Assembly (NCBI GenBank): GCA_000310025.1
Contig: FN649728.1
Span: 3,207,130-3,271,129, forward strand
Direction: 5' to 3'
DNA from: Ectocarpus siliculosus
Taxonomy: Eukaryota > Sar > Phaeophyceae > Ectocarpales > Ectocarpaceae
Length of the DNA stretch: 64,000 nt
A model generated the notes under the pieces. That model was not told the origin of the DNA. It saw only the letters and a list, made by a program, of their open reading frames with translations, and did not search any database. Position numbers and translations under genes: made by a program. Of the stretch, positions 12,247-42,800 are shown one piece after another; the first letter of the stretch is position 1, and each line of letters starts with the position of its first letter.

Positions 12247-15200
12247 TTAGTACTGAGCCTTCTTGGCAAGCTCGGCCTCGATGGCCTTCTGCCTCTTCTC
12301 CAGCTTGCGCTGGGTCTTGAGGCCCATGACGCCGCCGCCCCACTTCCTGACGAAGCCCTCGTTGAACTGCGCGGTGAAGTTCGACTTGAGGTTGGAGAGC
12401 TTGGACTCGTCCTCTTTGTTGACGGTCGTCAGGCAGATGACGGCAGCGTTCTTCTGGTGCACAAGGGTGCCGAGGCGAGCCTGACGGGCGGGAGAGGGGG
12501 GCATAAACGGAGGCATGTGGGGGACGTGACAGGGAACAGGGCTAGAAACCTTGGTAGATGCGTTGATGCCTCACTGACCCTTAGGGCATGATGGAATCGT
12601 TTTGCATTTGGCGTCAATAGATTTGGTACAGCGAAGACTCCAAGGGTTAGGTTACACACGGCAAGCTTGATTCGCGTGTGTGAGACACCTTCTCAAGAGC
12701 CCCCCACACGTTGTGGCTTGGTACACCAGGACATGTGATGTGGGGCATGACTTTCGGTGGACACGGAACAAGACAAACGCGTCTTCCGGAACGATGAACG
12801 CTGGTAACCCTCGGTTGTTCACCTACTGAAACCAGCGAAGACGAGAGCCATTCTGATTGTTCCTGGAGGGTGGTTGCACGAACAAGGAATGCGAATCTCA
12901 TTATCCTACAGGAAAAAGCAAAAAACGCGTGGTTTTTGGCATAAACCTTGCAAGTACCCCTCCTTCGCTGCTCACCTTGCCCTTCATGATGCAGTAGGGG
13001 ATACCCATCTTCCTGCAGAGAGCGGGAAGCCAGACCACCAGCTCGATCGGGGTCACGTCGTGCGCGATCACCACAAGGGACGCCTTCTGCTCCTCGATGA
13101 GGGTGGTCACGTGCTTGAGCCCAAACTTGATCACCTGAGAGATGGAACGGCATTAGCGAGCGACAACAACACACCATAAGAAGGAGTCCAGTCTACCACA
13201 CGCATGCCTGTCCAAACAAGCACGCGGCAAGGAAACGAGTCCAACACGAAATCCATCCTACACATCGGATGCCGTGCTTTCCCGCTAACAAAGCAGAGCA
13301 AGCGTCATCACCCATGAAGTCGCATGAGTCGATCCTGAACTTGAAAAAAAAAATGAACAGGTTTTCCACACCTTGGGTGCCTTCGAGGGGGCGGGCTCCT
13401 TGCCGGCCTCCTTAGCGGCGGCGATCTCCTTGAGGCGCTGCTGCTTGGCCTTCTTGTCCTCCGGCTGGTACTTCATCAGCACCTTCAGGAGTTCGGTGGC
13501 CTGGTTCTTGTCGATGGCCTTGCTGAACTGGTTGATGCTCGGGGGAACCTTCAGGCGCTGCACCAGGATCTACGAAAGGAGAGGACACCGGGAAGCGAAA
13601 AAAACGTACAAAGACGGTACGGTTCGAATCAAAATGATGGTCGTGCCGTACTCAAGGGGCAGCAAACATATATTTAGCTGCCTGCGCCGTGCAGCCGAGG
13701 GCTTGACGACGGCAAGAGGGCACCGTGACAAGCGACCGGCACCAGCGAAAGCAACATGCAAACAGCCACGGGCAAGTTGCGTGCACCGTACGCCATTCCA
13801 GATATCAACATCGCGTTGCCTCTGGTAACATCCGTATCCGTGAGTGCGGGGATCACAGCGACGTCGAGAGTGGCGGCCACAAGGGGGCGCAGCGGGATGA
13901 AAACCTTGGACGAGGCGAAAAAAATATTTTCTCGTTACGAGAAGCCTGCCATGCTGAAGACAACGGATTGATATTCTTACGCTTCAGCAAGGGAGACGCA
14001 CGCGTGCGTTGTCATCAGTATGGCTACACAACTTTGGTATCAAGCCTCGCATTCATGGGTTGGCAACAGGTACGAAACGGCGACGTCTGCCACTTGGATG
14101 GCATCTGCGGTGTCCATCGGGTAGTTCTAGTTCTCGTCCGTCTTTGCGCACACGAACAAACAGCAAACTGCCGGCGGTCTACAGTCCAGCCAGGCCACAA
14201 TTACCCCCGCATGAAATCCGTGCCAGAACCAAGTAATTCATCTCTTGGCCGAACCAAACGAAAGTGATGGGTGCATTGAAGAACAATTCAACAGTCCTAG
14301 CTAGACACAACCAGTTTTGGTTTTTCTCTTCTCACCTTGCGCTGGCGCTGGAGGCGGATGTACCTCGGCCACTTGACGAACCGGGACAGGTCCACCTTGG
14401 GCTGTTGCAAAAAAAAAAAAAGACAATCAAGTTGGTAAATCGAAAGGGAGCCAGAGCACATTCCGCCGCGTGAGGCGAGAGACAGCAGCGCGGGCAAACA
14501 GCAGGGTACAGGGAAAATCGGAGTGAGCGGGGAAATGCCCTTAGGACTCTTGACAAAAACGGTCGAAAAGGACGGCTGCAACAAACCACAATCTTGTACC
14601 TTTGTACATCTTGTACAAAGTGCAGGGTGTGGTTTGCACCATGACGACCGCAACGCCAAAAATACAACACAATCCTAAAAGTTGATTATTCATCGTTGAC
14701 ATCCTGATGCACGATCGAAATGAACACATGTAAGTCTCTCTCGGAGCACCATCAGACTACCACACCATGCTGTTGCTCAGAAAAAAAATGCAACCCCGAA
14801 ACCCACGACTTTTTAGCCGTTGGATCTGACCAAAATGCGTCCGCATGCACTTTCAGTACTCAGAATGTCCGCTATGCATTGAAACCGAGGGAGGTGGCTA
14901 GACGCGCGCTATCTTACGACTCACAACTCGTTCAATTTTTCAAGCAAGACTTGCCTAGATCACCACCGTATTTATTTCATAACGCTCGGGGCAACAGCGC
15001 TAATACATGCAGGTTCCACCGCAACTTCTGTCATCACGGCGCGGGGAAGTGCCGCTACTGAAATCTCTCAGAACCTTCCCGAAAGAAGGAACTTCGAATT
15101 GTTTGTTAACCCGGGGCTGTCTGCTCTCCCCCCCCTCCTTCCTCGTCACGCTCACTTCCTGTCCGCACCATAGCCCCCCCTTCACACTCACGCCTCGCGA

Positions 15201-16667
15201 TAGAGTGGGGTCACGGGGTCACGGGTGGGGAGGGGCGCGAGGTGTCCACGGGAGCGAGGCGGTAGGAGGGGGGGAAACATAGCTGAACAACAGACAAGCG
15301 TTTCTCGTGTTCTTTTCCGCGCTACCGGGGGCCGTAGACTTTTATGTCATCGCGATGGGCCAGTCGCTACAATTTCGGCACCAGCAGAGCAGGGGGGGGG
15401 GGGGGGAGCGGAGTCACCTCTTCTTCCGTTTCCCCTCCCCTCCCGCCCATGCTGTGCGAAAAAACTCCCGGCCATGGTCAGGCATGTGTTACCTGGATGT
15501 CGCGGCCGATGCGGAAGGACTTCTTCCTCGCGGGGAAGAGGGGGTCCGCCACCTTCTTAGGGGTGGACTTCACCTGCTTCTTCACCTGCTTCTTTGCGAC
15601 ACCCTGGCCAATGCACGGAAAAAAAAGGAGACAGTCGATTGGGCACAGAAGCAGTTGTCAAGCGTTTCATCGTAAGAGAAACGAGCAGCGAATGAAGGGG
15701 GGCACAACCAACCGTAGGAAATTTGTTCATCCGCAACACGCACAAGGGGCGCATGGACTGGCTAGGATAGACATCATAGATACGTGCGAGACGAAAGCGA
15801 ATGACAACGCCGCAGCCAACAGCCAACAAACGTGAAACGACACAGCGGGTTGGTCAAACACTGCAACAACCATGTACGACAAAGCACCCGCTTCGCTGGC
15901 CCCCTTTTTCATTATGTTGTGCGGGATGCTCGTGGCAATCAATTGTGGCCCCGCGAACAGCAGCTAAATATGGATATGTACTGCTGTGCTGCTAACGTTT
16001 GAGTGCATGGCTGCTCGGATCGGTTCTCATCAACACCGCGAAATTGGAACTAGAGCAGCTGCTGCTGTACCGTTACACCGTTACGATAGGTCGTTTAAGA
16101 CACCACAACCCCCTTACCAATTTTCAAACGCTTTAATAGTCCACGACGACCAAGAGCATGCTCGGTGAGCACCAAGCTCGGGCTGCTTCTTAGACACGGC
16201 GCCGATTGATCTACTCTTCGCCGCTGACGCACGAAGCTCGTGCTTGGGAGTCATGACTGCTGCATCCATGATGACTGCGCTACGCCATGATGCCCCGAAC
16301 GACAACAGTCGGGCTAAAATGACTGGTGACCCGGACACGCGCAACCCTATACGTTGGCAGACGGCTACTGCTGGCGACAGGATCTGAAAACAGCAGTGCG
16401 ACAGAGAAGAGCTACGGGAGGGATATCCACAAACGCGATACTTGCCAATAGTTGTACACAGGATGCTCGCGTTACGTGCATCAGAGCAAACTCCTTGCTC
16501 TCGTCTCAGCCTTTTGCCCTGTGGTGGCCAAGGTGGAGCACCGAAATCGACCAACACATCAGAGAGGCAGGTAGCCTAGGCTCTCTAGCAGGCGCACGCC
16601 CACGGACATGCCTCGGCGAGCAACAACCACTCGACCATTCTGTAGTGCGAAGCGCTTCACTCACCAT
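12247..16667 (-). CDS. RPL7A: 60S ribosomal protein L7a (eL8)
   Basis: Six exons, all junctions in phase 0: 16667-16665 (ATG only), 15603-15493, 14401-14336, 13569-13372, 13134-12976 and 12480-12247, with TAA at 12249-12247. The product is 256 residues, the normal eL8 length. Diagnostic segments are [60 protein letters not shown] and the Lys-rich C-terminus ending AELAKKAQY. It is a structural protein of the large ribosomal subunit. Every internal exon has a CAG or TAG acceptor and a GT donor (GTGAGTG, GTAACA, GTGAGA, GTGTGG, GTGAGC). The single-codon first exon is inferred: CACCATG followed directly by GTGAGTG gives the right phase and total length. Without it the protein lacks only its Met. 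An antisense frame across the first intron was disregarded. Confidence 0.93.
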
Positions 16668-19165
16668 GGTGCTCGGAGGGGGGGATCAACACAGGCGTAC
16701 CGGGGCTGAAGTGAGCAGAAGGCCGCCGCAATACCACACACAGAGGGCACACGCGGAGCGGAATTATCTCGCATGCCATGATTTCGAAAGACCCCTCATG
16801 TGCGGCGCAATTAATATGTTTCTGTGTGACCTGGCGACCGTCCCGTGCACTGCTGTACTACTGCAACAGAGGAAATACGCTGGTTCCTGCTTCTGCATGA
16901 GTGCTTGTCCAGCTCCATCTGCCGATATTGAGAGTTTGAGACCCCCTCTCCGCGCCAGAGAGGGCCTCAAATCAACGGGCAGCGCAGTTTGCACACACAC
17001 AACGTGTCACCCTTGGGAGCGACTTACACCAGAAACGCGGCGGGTTTCGGCGGGTGCGCGTGAGCTTTGGGAGCTAACAACAGCAGGCTGATTACAACAT
17101 GGGTGACATTGTGGGCGGGGTTGGCATCCATGAGGTATGACCGTTTGTGATTCCACCCTCGTAGCGTATTTACGGGCCTGCGTTCCTTTGTGATGCCGGA
17201 TCAGCACGCTGTGGGTTAATGGCGCGGGGGGGATCGCGGTACCTCCTCTGAAAAATCCAGGAAACGCCTGCATATCTCGGTTTTCCAAAGTCTAACTGCA
17301 GTACGAAACTACCATCGTAAATTAACCGCCCGCAGCGGTCGCTTGTGGACAAGTTTAGCAGCTGAGATTGTAGCCCTTTCGATACACTACAGACTAGCGG
17401 TCCGCGATTTTCCAAACGATCCTTCTATCATCGCGTTCGGTGAGCTACAAGCTAGATTTTTGAAGCTGCTGTGGAGTCCAATTTTGAAACGCTTCAAGCA
17501 CCTTTGCCTAAAGGCTGGACATGCATATACATGACCCTAGGCATTCAAATCGACAATGGCGACCAGCTGGATATGTGAGGGAAGAGCTGCGCTGAAGTTC
17601 GCGGCCCCATACACTCACATAAGCGGTGATTCGTGTTCACCGTGTGCTTGAAGCGTTTCAAAATTGAACCGCACAGCAGCTTCAAAAATCTAGCTTGTAG
17701 CTCACCGAACTCGATGATAGGAGGATCGTTTTGGAAAATCGCGGACCGCTAGTCTGTAGTGTATCGCAAGGGGTACAACCTCAGCTACTAACATTGTACA
17801 CAAGCGACCGCTGCGGGCGGTTAATTTACGATGGTAGTTTCGTACTGGAGTTAGACTTTGGAAAACCGAGATATGCAGACGTTTCCAGGCGTTTCCTGTT
17901 TTTTGAAGAGGAAGTACTGCGATCCCCCCCGCGGCCTTAACTCCCTCCGGGGAATGTTGCAGTCTGCAAACTCTGCCTTTCCTGTGGACACTGCAACCGA
18001 AGACGCTGTGTTGAAAATGTCAGTGTGTCTGCCATTTTGCGGGACATGGCATGCGGGTCACAGATTACTAGCTCGTGTACTTCGCATGGCTGGGGTCCTT
18101 TGGACGACTGGATCTCTCTACGGGTGCAAAATCGCCAATTTGTATGTCAATTTTCCCGCGGGTGCTGTTGTAGTCTACTTCCATACAGCGGGGGGGGGGG
18201 GGCGAGGAAGGGGAAAAGGAGACAGAGAGATACTAGATTATGTGTAACCTCTGACGGGAGGAAAGCGATGTGTAGTGCAACCGCCGAGAATCCAAGACGA
18301 AAGCATCGACGCAGAGGAGGATGGGGGAAAGTTTTAGGAGGCAGCGGGGATTATTGCTGAGCGGTACAGTAGCCTGCGTTGGAGGATGGTACACCCTGTC
18401 GGAATATTGCCAATGGCATTGGTACCGACGCTACCGGCTGGGGTCGTCGATGATCGCCCCGAGGATGTTGGAAGGGACCATAACACAGGTCGCTATGTAC
18501 TACTGTGCATATGTCGTACCTTCGTTGTTTGGGTTTTCAGCTGTGGTATGTGCGATTGTGCCAGGCGCAACGTTGCTTTGCTAAATAAAAGTTCCCTATC
18601 GCTCATACTGCTGTTTTACTTCGTGCCTCCACGTTAGGTCTTCGCTTCTTGTTCCGCCTTCTCTGGTGCAGTCGTTTGTTGCCTTCATGTTGTTTTGTGG
18701 CTTGTATTCTACAACAGCACTGTTTTGCGCCAACAGCTCGAGTTGTGGTGGCTGTCAACGTACGGTCGTCACACAGGAGGTGCGCCCATGGCCGCCGAAG
18801 AGACTAAATATGGTATACGGCAGATGAGCAGCAAGCGACCACTTACCGCACGTAAGATTGTACACAGATTGTTGCAAACTGTACTTTTTAGTTCGTTTGA
18901 GGTTCGCTGGGCTCGTCGAGATAAGAACACGGCAACTGTAGATTGACCCTGCAGCCTGATTTTATCCTCATCTTGCATGACCCCCTGATTACTCTGCGCC
19001 CTCGTGAGCCCGCTCCGGAGAGGTTCCCTTGTATATCCTATTCTTACTGGTACCGAGATTTTCAGAGGTCACCTACCGTAATATAACAGAAAAAACTTCG
19101 TAACAAGTGTTAAACTTTCTCGGGTTGTGCCCCCTCGCGTGACCCCCAAAACTGCTTGCTGACAG
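16668..19165. other. Divergent intergenic region with large inverted repeat
   Basis: This region lies between the 5' ends of RPL7A (minus) and the DUF599 gene (plus), so it should hold both promoters. No TATA-like element could be assigned with confidence. The main visible structure is the inverted repeat at 17212-17947. The first exon of the DUF599 gene is probably in 18.0-19.1 kb but was not identified. A run of 12 G lies near 18189. Confidence 0.5.
17212..17947. repeat. Inverted repeat / foldback element, ~305 bp arms
   Basis: The left arm 17212-17516 and right arm 17643-17947 are approximate reverse complements around a 126 bp spacer. Matching blocks include GATCGCGGTACCTCCTC against GAGGAAGTACTGCGATC at the outer ends, and CGACCGCTGCGGGCGGTTAA in the right arm against its complement in the left. 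Because each arm carries the same sequence in opposite sense, the same short frame beginning MENR appears three times. No transposase is present; it is probably a non-autonomous element. Confidence 0.85.
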
Positions 19166-20436
19166 GTGGTGATCCCTGCAGTCTGTTTCGCGGTTTGCGC
19201 CGCCTTTCAGGGCTGGGAATTGTGGGGCCCTCACAAGCCCGAGCTTGCTAGAGCGAGAGCACTATTTAGGGACGTACGGGCAGGATGGGTCGTGGTAAGT
19301 CCTGTTGGTGGCCGTTGCTGTACCTTGGTGCTGCGGCAACAGGGTGCCGGGAGAAGGTAGATATGCACCTCTTCGATTATCGGTTTTTGGTATCTATTTG
19401 TATGGCGGGGTGTGTAGCAGTGTCCCTCGTTGGCGTGGTGATGGGGTTGGGTGCGTTGCTGTACTACGCCTTGGTATGGTACGGTATGTTTCGGTATGTT
19501 ACGGTATGCGGTGGGGTAGGAAAGGGCAGCCGTGCACGATGATACCGCATTTTTTTTTTATGTCGTGTGGGTATGTGGAGGTATGGCGTCTGATATGGCG
19601 TGGCCAGGATTGTATGGTTTTGGGTTATGATGGTGGGGCCGCATCGCGAAATAGGTGAAGGCATGCACCGCAGGAGGACGAGGGCGGAGGGCCTTGGCGA
19701 CTTAAAGCCTTCCAATCAAGAGATGGCAACCACCGCCATGAGGGTCACGAACAAGGGTGCTGTACGAACCTCATTCGGTCGGTGTTGAGAGCAAACTTTG
19801 GTTTCCATCCAGGTTGTTGGTGGAAAGTCAGAATCGTGGTTGTTCTTTTGCGGCTGCTGTAAGATATGGTGGCACATCGTGCACGGCTCGACTGTTTGTG
19901 TGTCTGTAGGGCGGCCCTGATGTATATATGTAGGCGGATCGTTCGATTGTGCCAGACTGCTGTTGGACAGGTCGTTCATGAAATGCCACACGGCCAGGAT
20001 TGTGTGCATGTCTTTCATGTTAGCATCCATGGCTCTAAGCGGCTCACCAATGAAAAGACGCCAAGTGCGTTTGTGTTTCTGCATTGCTGTAGTATCGTCT
20101 GCCCCAACTGGCCACCCAGTGAACATACGCCAGTCTTGTGCATATCGCGGTATCAATGACGAGAGTACGCTCTATCTTGTCTTCGATCTCCCTTCAAAGT
20201 GTGCGGATATCCGGCTGAACCATGAAAATTCGCAAGTCTCACTGAGGGAAAGAAACGCGAACCCGCTTGTGAGTATGTACATGTGCATGGTGGACTTGCT
20301 CTCCTTTCGCCTCAGCACGACGTCCGCCAGCCAATGGCGAGAGAGTGTGGCATCGAGCTGCTTTCCTGCTGATTTGCACCCTCTAACTAGAACGTTCCGC
20401 ACCGCGCCTATTTCTTCTTTTCTCTTTGTCGCTGCT

Positions 20437-20491
<55 letters not shown>

Positions 20492-23227
20492 CCTTCTGCC
20501 GGCAGGATAACTACATGAAGGGACAAGCGGCGGTGAACACGACGAGGGACTACATCCGAGCCGCCTTGTTCTTTGCCAACACCGCGATCCTCCTCGCAAC
20601 ATTCGTCGTGGGGTACGCAGGTACGAGGCGGCGAAAATATCGGCGGGAAGAATGGAGACGGAAAAAGGATCGAGCCTAACCCCGGTTGAGGCACGCGGGC
20701 TTGTTCGGGCGAACGGACCAGCCACACCCGTTGCATACGGAGATATGCCCGGCTGGGTCTTGCATCTTGCGCACCCCACCACTAGTGCAGCAGTTCGGTT
20801 CGAAGGATACAGAGACACAATGACAGCCCACCTAACCCGGTGCATGTATCACTTAACATCTATCCGCACGTCGAACATGAACACCGTTTCCGGCCGGCCG
20901 GCCGACCAATCAGGGTCGATTTACACGGACTGCTCCGACGGAGACACGTCTTGCAGCGCCGACGACTGGCTGTTCGTCATCAAGCTCGGCGTCCTGGCGG
21001 CGCTGCTCATGACCATCTTCTTCGTCTTCACGCAGTGCACTCGCTACGCGGTCCACTTCAGCTTCTGCATCAACACCAGGAGTGAGTGATTGAGGCCAAA
21101 AGCGGCTGCTGTATCAATAAATCTCGGTGCTTAAGGGTGATGATGGCGATTTTTTTTTTTTTTTGCATCAGAGAGGATAATGGCGCGTTCGGTGACTTGG
21201 CGGTGCTATTTAAATAGTGGGATTTGGCATCAACGCCATGGGCTGCCCAATAAAAGAAGGAGCGGTGTGTCCCAAGGCATCGTGCGTGATGGTGTGTGTT
21301 GCGCAGCAGCCGTCGTCGCCCTCGTTGTGGTTCACGTGCACGTGTGGTTTTGGTTTGGCGCAAGCTTGTAGTGGCGGTCGTGAAGGTGTGGCGGAGATCC
21401 TGGGCGACAGCAGTGTTGCAACGTGGGGTACGGGGTCCTCGAACTCAATGCTTTCCGTGAAAACTCTGCCACATCTAAACCTCTGTTGCTGTAGCCTCGG
21501 CCTGTCTCACCTTCTGAACGTCGTTTGCGTGAAGCGAATATGCATGGAAGAAGGGAGGGCGAGGTTTGGTCCCGAGATCGTGCCCGTGGTTCATTTTAAT
21601 GCTATTAGTATTCCCTTGTGGCGTCAATCGTTTCTCGATTGCGGCGAAGAAGGCAAGGTGCTGGGACGTCCGTGCCCCTTTAACAGTGCTGACTGGCCTT
21701 TTTCTTGTGGACGGTATCGTGTTTTCAAATTTTGCCACGAGCGCTGAGACGGCATGGTTTCCGTGTTGCAGTCTCGAAGAAAGCTCCTCTCCGCTTTTCT
21801 TCCCTCCGTGTTTTGTCTTGTTTTTGCTGCTGCTGCCGCTACTGCTGCTGCTATTGGTGACGGTGGTGGCGATGGGATTTGTGCTGCAGAGATTGCGGGA
21901 GCGCCGATGCCACAGTCCCTCATGGTCAAGGTCTTCAACCACGCGCACCAGTACTACAGCTTGGGCATCCGACTTTACTTCGGAACTATCCCCGGTGAGG
22001 CGGCAAGGTCGGCGTTTCAGCACGAGGCATACTACGAAATGGGTGTCCTCGTGCTTCTTGGCAGAACAGCTCTTGCAGTCGTTTTTCGTGCAGGCGTATC
22101 TCAAATTCATGTCAATGTGGAAACAATCAGGAACAGGGCACAAGTAGAAGCACGTGGTTGCTCTGGACCAGAGGTAAGCCAGCATTCTGGGCCCGTGACG
22201 GGACCAAGCGCGGAACGAAAGCCGACTATATTCACACACACGCGTCCTGCTCAGGCCGGGGTCCGACTTGTTGATCAAGGGAAGAAACGGCATGCACACA
22301 ATGTTGCCAGTGTACAACACGGTACTTCTCTACGGTAGCTTTCAACCGCCGTGCGTACAAGCAGAACTGGCCGTGACACATACCTTCCAACCTCCGAGAA
22401 CAACAACCGCTATTTTTGCGTTTGAAATGTTTCTCTCAAGGGTTTGCTAGTATTGTGCTTCCTCAGACACACTCCAGTTATCGGCGCTTCCCAGGAAACG
22501 AGTCTGGAGTGGTCTGCTGGCCTACCTCTTCACCGCCTAGGTCCTGCGAATGGTGGAGCGTTCAGGATGCAGTTCCTCTTTTTCTCTGTTGAGCGTGCGA
22601 ATCCTCATGCATTTTTCCGCCGGGGCGGAGGCCTGCAATGCGACAGTAACGTAGAAATGCCGGCCCTGCGGTCTTCCGGCGGCGTTTTACGTCCATTTTT
22701 TCTAGAGTCGATGCTCTATACGTGGTTTCGAATCCCCCCGGTACAAAATGCCTTGTCTGCTTGTCGTTTTCTTACCAGTGGTGTGATGTCCTCTCGCCAA
22801 ATTCACACTGCTATAAGGTTGTTTTCCATCGCACAGACCACCCCCACCCCATCCGCCCTGAACCCGCCAAACAATTGGCTACTCTTTACAGTACCTGAGC
22901 TACCGCGCCTCTCCCCTCAAATCCCCTCCATCTGTTTCGTACGTTCAGAAGAGAACGTGTTTTAGCTAACACATTTTGCACCGCTTATCCCCGTGTGCCC
23001 CCGCCTCCGCGGCTGGTCGCATTCTACGAAATTCCTTTTGCGTGCTCCCAGTTTTCGCGTGGATCTTCACGTCCTGGGCTTTGCTCGCCGTGACTCCCGT
23101 GTACGCGTACATGGTGAGGGGGCTGGAGAACGCCGGGTTCGTGCAGGACGAGCTGGACGAGATCGCCAGGGTTAGGGCGGCGTTGCCGCAACCGCCGTCG
23201 TCGTCCTCACCACAACCACAACCCCCT

Positions 23228-23263
<36 letters not shown>

Positions 23264-23305
23264 GTTGCTCCGCAGAGAGCCGAGGTCAAGCAGCACGTTG
23301 TATAG
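19166..23305 (+). CDS. DUF599-family membrane protein, 5' exon missing
   Basis: Five exons chain in phase: 19166(?)-19294, 20506-20620, 20914-21081, 21890-21994 and 23052-23305, with the stop at the end. The 771 nt encode 256 residues. The pattern matches DUF599 (Pfam PF04654). It has an Arg-rich turn RDVRAGWV, then YMKGQAAVNTTRDYIRAALFF with hydrophobic ANTAILLATFVVGYAG, a helix IKLGVLAALLMTIFFVF, the motif NHAHQYYSLGIRLYFGTIP, and a last helix FAWIFTSWALLAVTPVYAY. Four membrane segments are predicted. The C-terminal tail is Pro-rich and contains a poly-Ala run encoded by GCA repeats (23229-23262). Family function is unknown. The first listed codon is GTG after an acceptor-like CAG, so the true start is in an upstream exon. 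Donors include GTAAGT, GTACGA, GTGAGT and GTGAGG. Confidence 0.8.
20438..20490. repeat. (GTT)n microsatellite before a splice acceptor
   Basis: About 17 GTT units end 15 bp before the CAG acceptor at 20503-20505 in the DUF599 gene. The repeat therefore occupies the place of the branch point and upstream pyrimidine tract, so length changes could affect splicing. Confidence 0.9.
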
Positions 23306-25589
23306 CATCTTCTCGTGCTTTCAGCCGTTGCGGCACCGGCGGCGGGGTCAGGAGCGGTCGTTCCTTGCGGCGGACGGCCGTGGTTAAGCGGCCCTGGGCG
23401 GTGCAAAAGTAACGCGTTTCCCCAAGCCATCGCTACCATGTGGTACTGTGATTGCGTACGGGAAGCGCCCATGTAGAGTATTAACTGGGATACCGCTCTT
23501 GTTCACAAAATGGATTGAGCCTGCCGGACCCCGTAGTTTTCGTATAATAGGAGGCGCGGTCGGTAGTGTTGTCCACGCACACACGGGCTATTAACTAGAG
23601 AGGGTTGCTGTATATGCACGAGATCCCCGCAGAAAAAAAGCGAACGTAGAGACGCCTTGTGTTCTACGAACATGCAGCGTACTCCGGAGTAGTTGTGTTA
23701 ATGCCTTGGCACGAGAGTAAATATATTAGGGTTTGAAATATTTTTGCCAAGAGGGTGTATTGACGGTATTTTTTCGTTGCAGATTACGGTGAGCCAGCTA
23801 CCTTTCTGAAAGGCGCATGCGGACCTCGGCAATGGGAGCAACGCTGCCACCTTCGAATCTTGCATCAAGCGCATCGGGCTCATGCATAGAATAGCTTTTC
23901 ATGTTTCGTGTATAGATGTTGGAAAACTGTAAGCACTCCTGGTTTTGGTCTGACTGCTGTTTTCTTGCTTCAAGGCGCGAGTAATCGTGCGTGTATGTCT
24001 CGGGGGCGAAATCACTCTGTGTGTGCGGAAGCTTTAGAAAGATGCTTGTTGTCGCATGGTAGTGTACGTTGGACGTGTGTTCCAGCAAGTGTTGTCTGAC
24101 GTCCGCATACCGTTGTTCGTGGTTCCCATATGGACGCCCTTTGCGCACACGATTTCTTGGTGGCCCTGCCTTGCGTTTGTCTGCTGTGGCATAGAAGGGC
24201 TTCTTGTATTTTTTGTATTGACCGAGACCGTACTTTTGTGAAGCGGTGCGTTGCGACCAGGGACAGCAGTCCTTGGGGCCAAGTTCCAGCTCAGCTATAT
24301 GTTGGTGTTCGAACGTTTTTCTAACGTTTCGCGTGGCAAGTTGCCGAAACACCAGTACATACATACCACGTGCATGCCAACTTAGAATTGTGCGGATTGA
24401 GGCGGGTCCATTTTTCACTCCGCTGATCGCCAGAGGCGTAGTTTCCAGTTGGTTGATGGCGTTGCTGTTTGATGTTGCTCTTCCGTAGGCTCGGGCCAAG
24501 CAGTAATTATTACTTCAAGAGTTTTTTTAAGGTGTACATGCGGTAATTATTTTTCCCGCGGCACAGGTGCCGATATGCTTCAATCAGGGCTGCCGCTTTC
24601 CTTACGACTCGTTCGATTTCACGCCAGAAAAACAAGCTTTCTAATTGTAAGCGCTGTGAAGGGCAAATCTTGGTCTGTCCCAAAGAAGTTAAGCGAGCTC
24701 AGCCGTTCTAATCTGGTTCAACACGCGAGCCTACTCGTGGCGTGCCCTCCCAAGTTTGTCTAATCGCCGCGGAAAATCCCAGACGACGCGACATGCCCCC
24801 AACGGCATCATGCGTGCCACAAACACGCGACCAAGAGATGGAAACCCACTGCCGTTGCGATCATCCTCGTGCTCAGCCCTGCAAAGCCACCGCAGAGCGA
24901 ACGAGGTCGAGCATCCGCAGAGAGAAAGTGTTGGACGCCACTACTTGCAACCACACGCGTGCATGGAGCTCCAGCATTGTAAAGCTAAAACGGCGGGACA
25001 TCGGAGGCCTTATCCAGACGAACACCTGCACGCCGCAGGCGTCCCGAGCCAAAGCAGGAGCACAATCCGAAGTACGCCGCAGCGGTACAAGGCCCCTTGG
25101 CACTAATCAAATCACGATGCGCCAAAAGATTAATTACGCTATTTTGGCCAAATTGAGACACGTCGGCTGCATCAGATTTTCTAATCAGCTGAGGTACAGC
25201 AAAGGGGTTACGCGTCGTTTCCGGCAGCAAAGCGTCGGGGTGCTTCGGTTTGGAACACTGCTCAAGACTGGATATTTTAACTGGCCAAAGACCAAACAAC
25301 CCTCGAGGAAACATGAGCACCAGCTCTTTTGCAGTGCGTCTCCCACGGATGACGATCAACCAACCTTGCTGGGTTCAGAGCACGCCCCCATCCCCTATCC
25401 CATGACTTGAACTTACGTCGCAAAAATTCTGGTAGGGCAAGAAGTGTGTTGCAATCGCGTGTGTCCATGCCTCTTAAATACCCCGTCTGCCCCTTTCTTG
25501 AGTCCGGCGGCTAAGCTACACGCAATTATTGGAACCGGGCGATCAGGTACGACTCCCCTCACAAAAACAATGATAGGCGAGCTCTCGGC
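23306..25589. other. Convergent intergenic region, one long orphan frame
   Basis: This lies between the 3' ends of the DUF599 gene (plus) and DIS3L (minus). A 234-codon frame on the minus strand (24499-23798) and a 223-codon frame on the plus strand (24742-25410) are open but match no family I know. No exon structure or start context supports them. UTRs of both genes must lie here. Confidence 0.4.

Positions 25590-42800
<17,211 letters not shown>

Noticed and set aside
13280-13320. Possible box C/D snoRNA in an RPL7A intron
   Set aside because: Animal RPL7A introns host snoRNAs, and a TGATGA-like box occurs near 13306-13311 on the minus strand, but no CTGA box or terminal stem at suitable distance was found.
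16354-17091. 245-codon plus-strand frame
   Set aside because: It runs antisense across the proposed RPL7A start and its first intron, has no recognisable domain, and its end overlaps low-information sequence; treated as chance.
24742-25410. 222-codon plus-strand frame
   Set aside because: No family motif, unusual composition rich in Arg, Thr and Gln, no splice context; lies in a convergent intergenic region.
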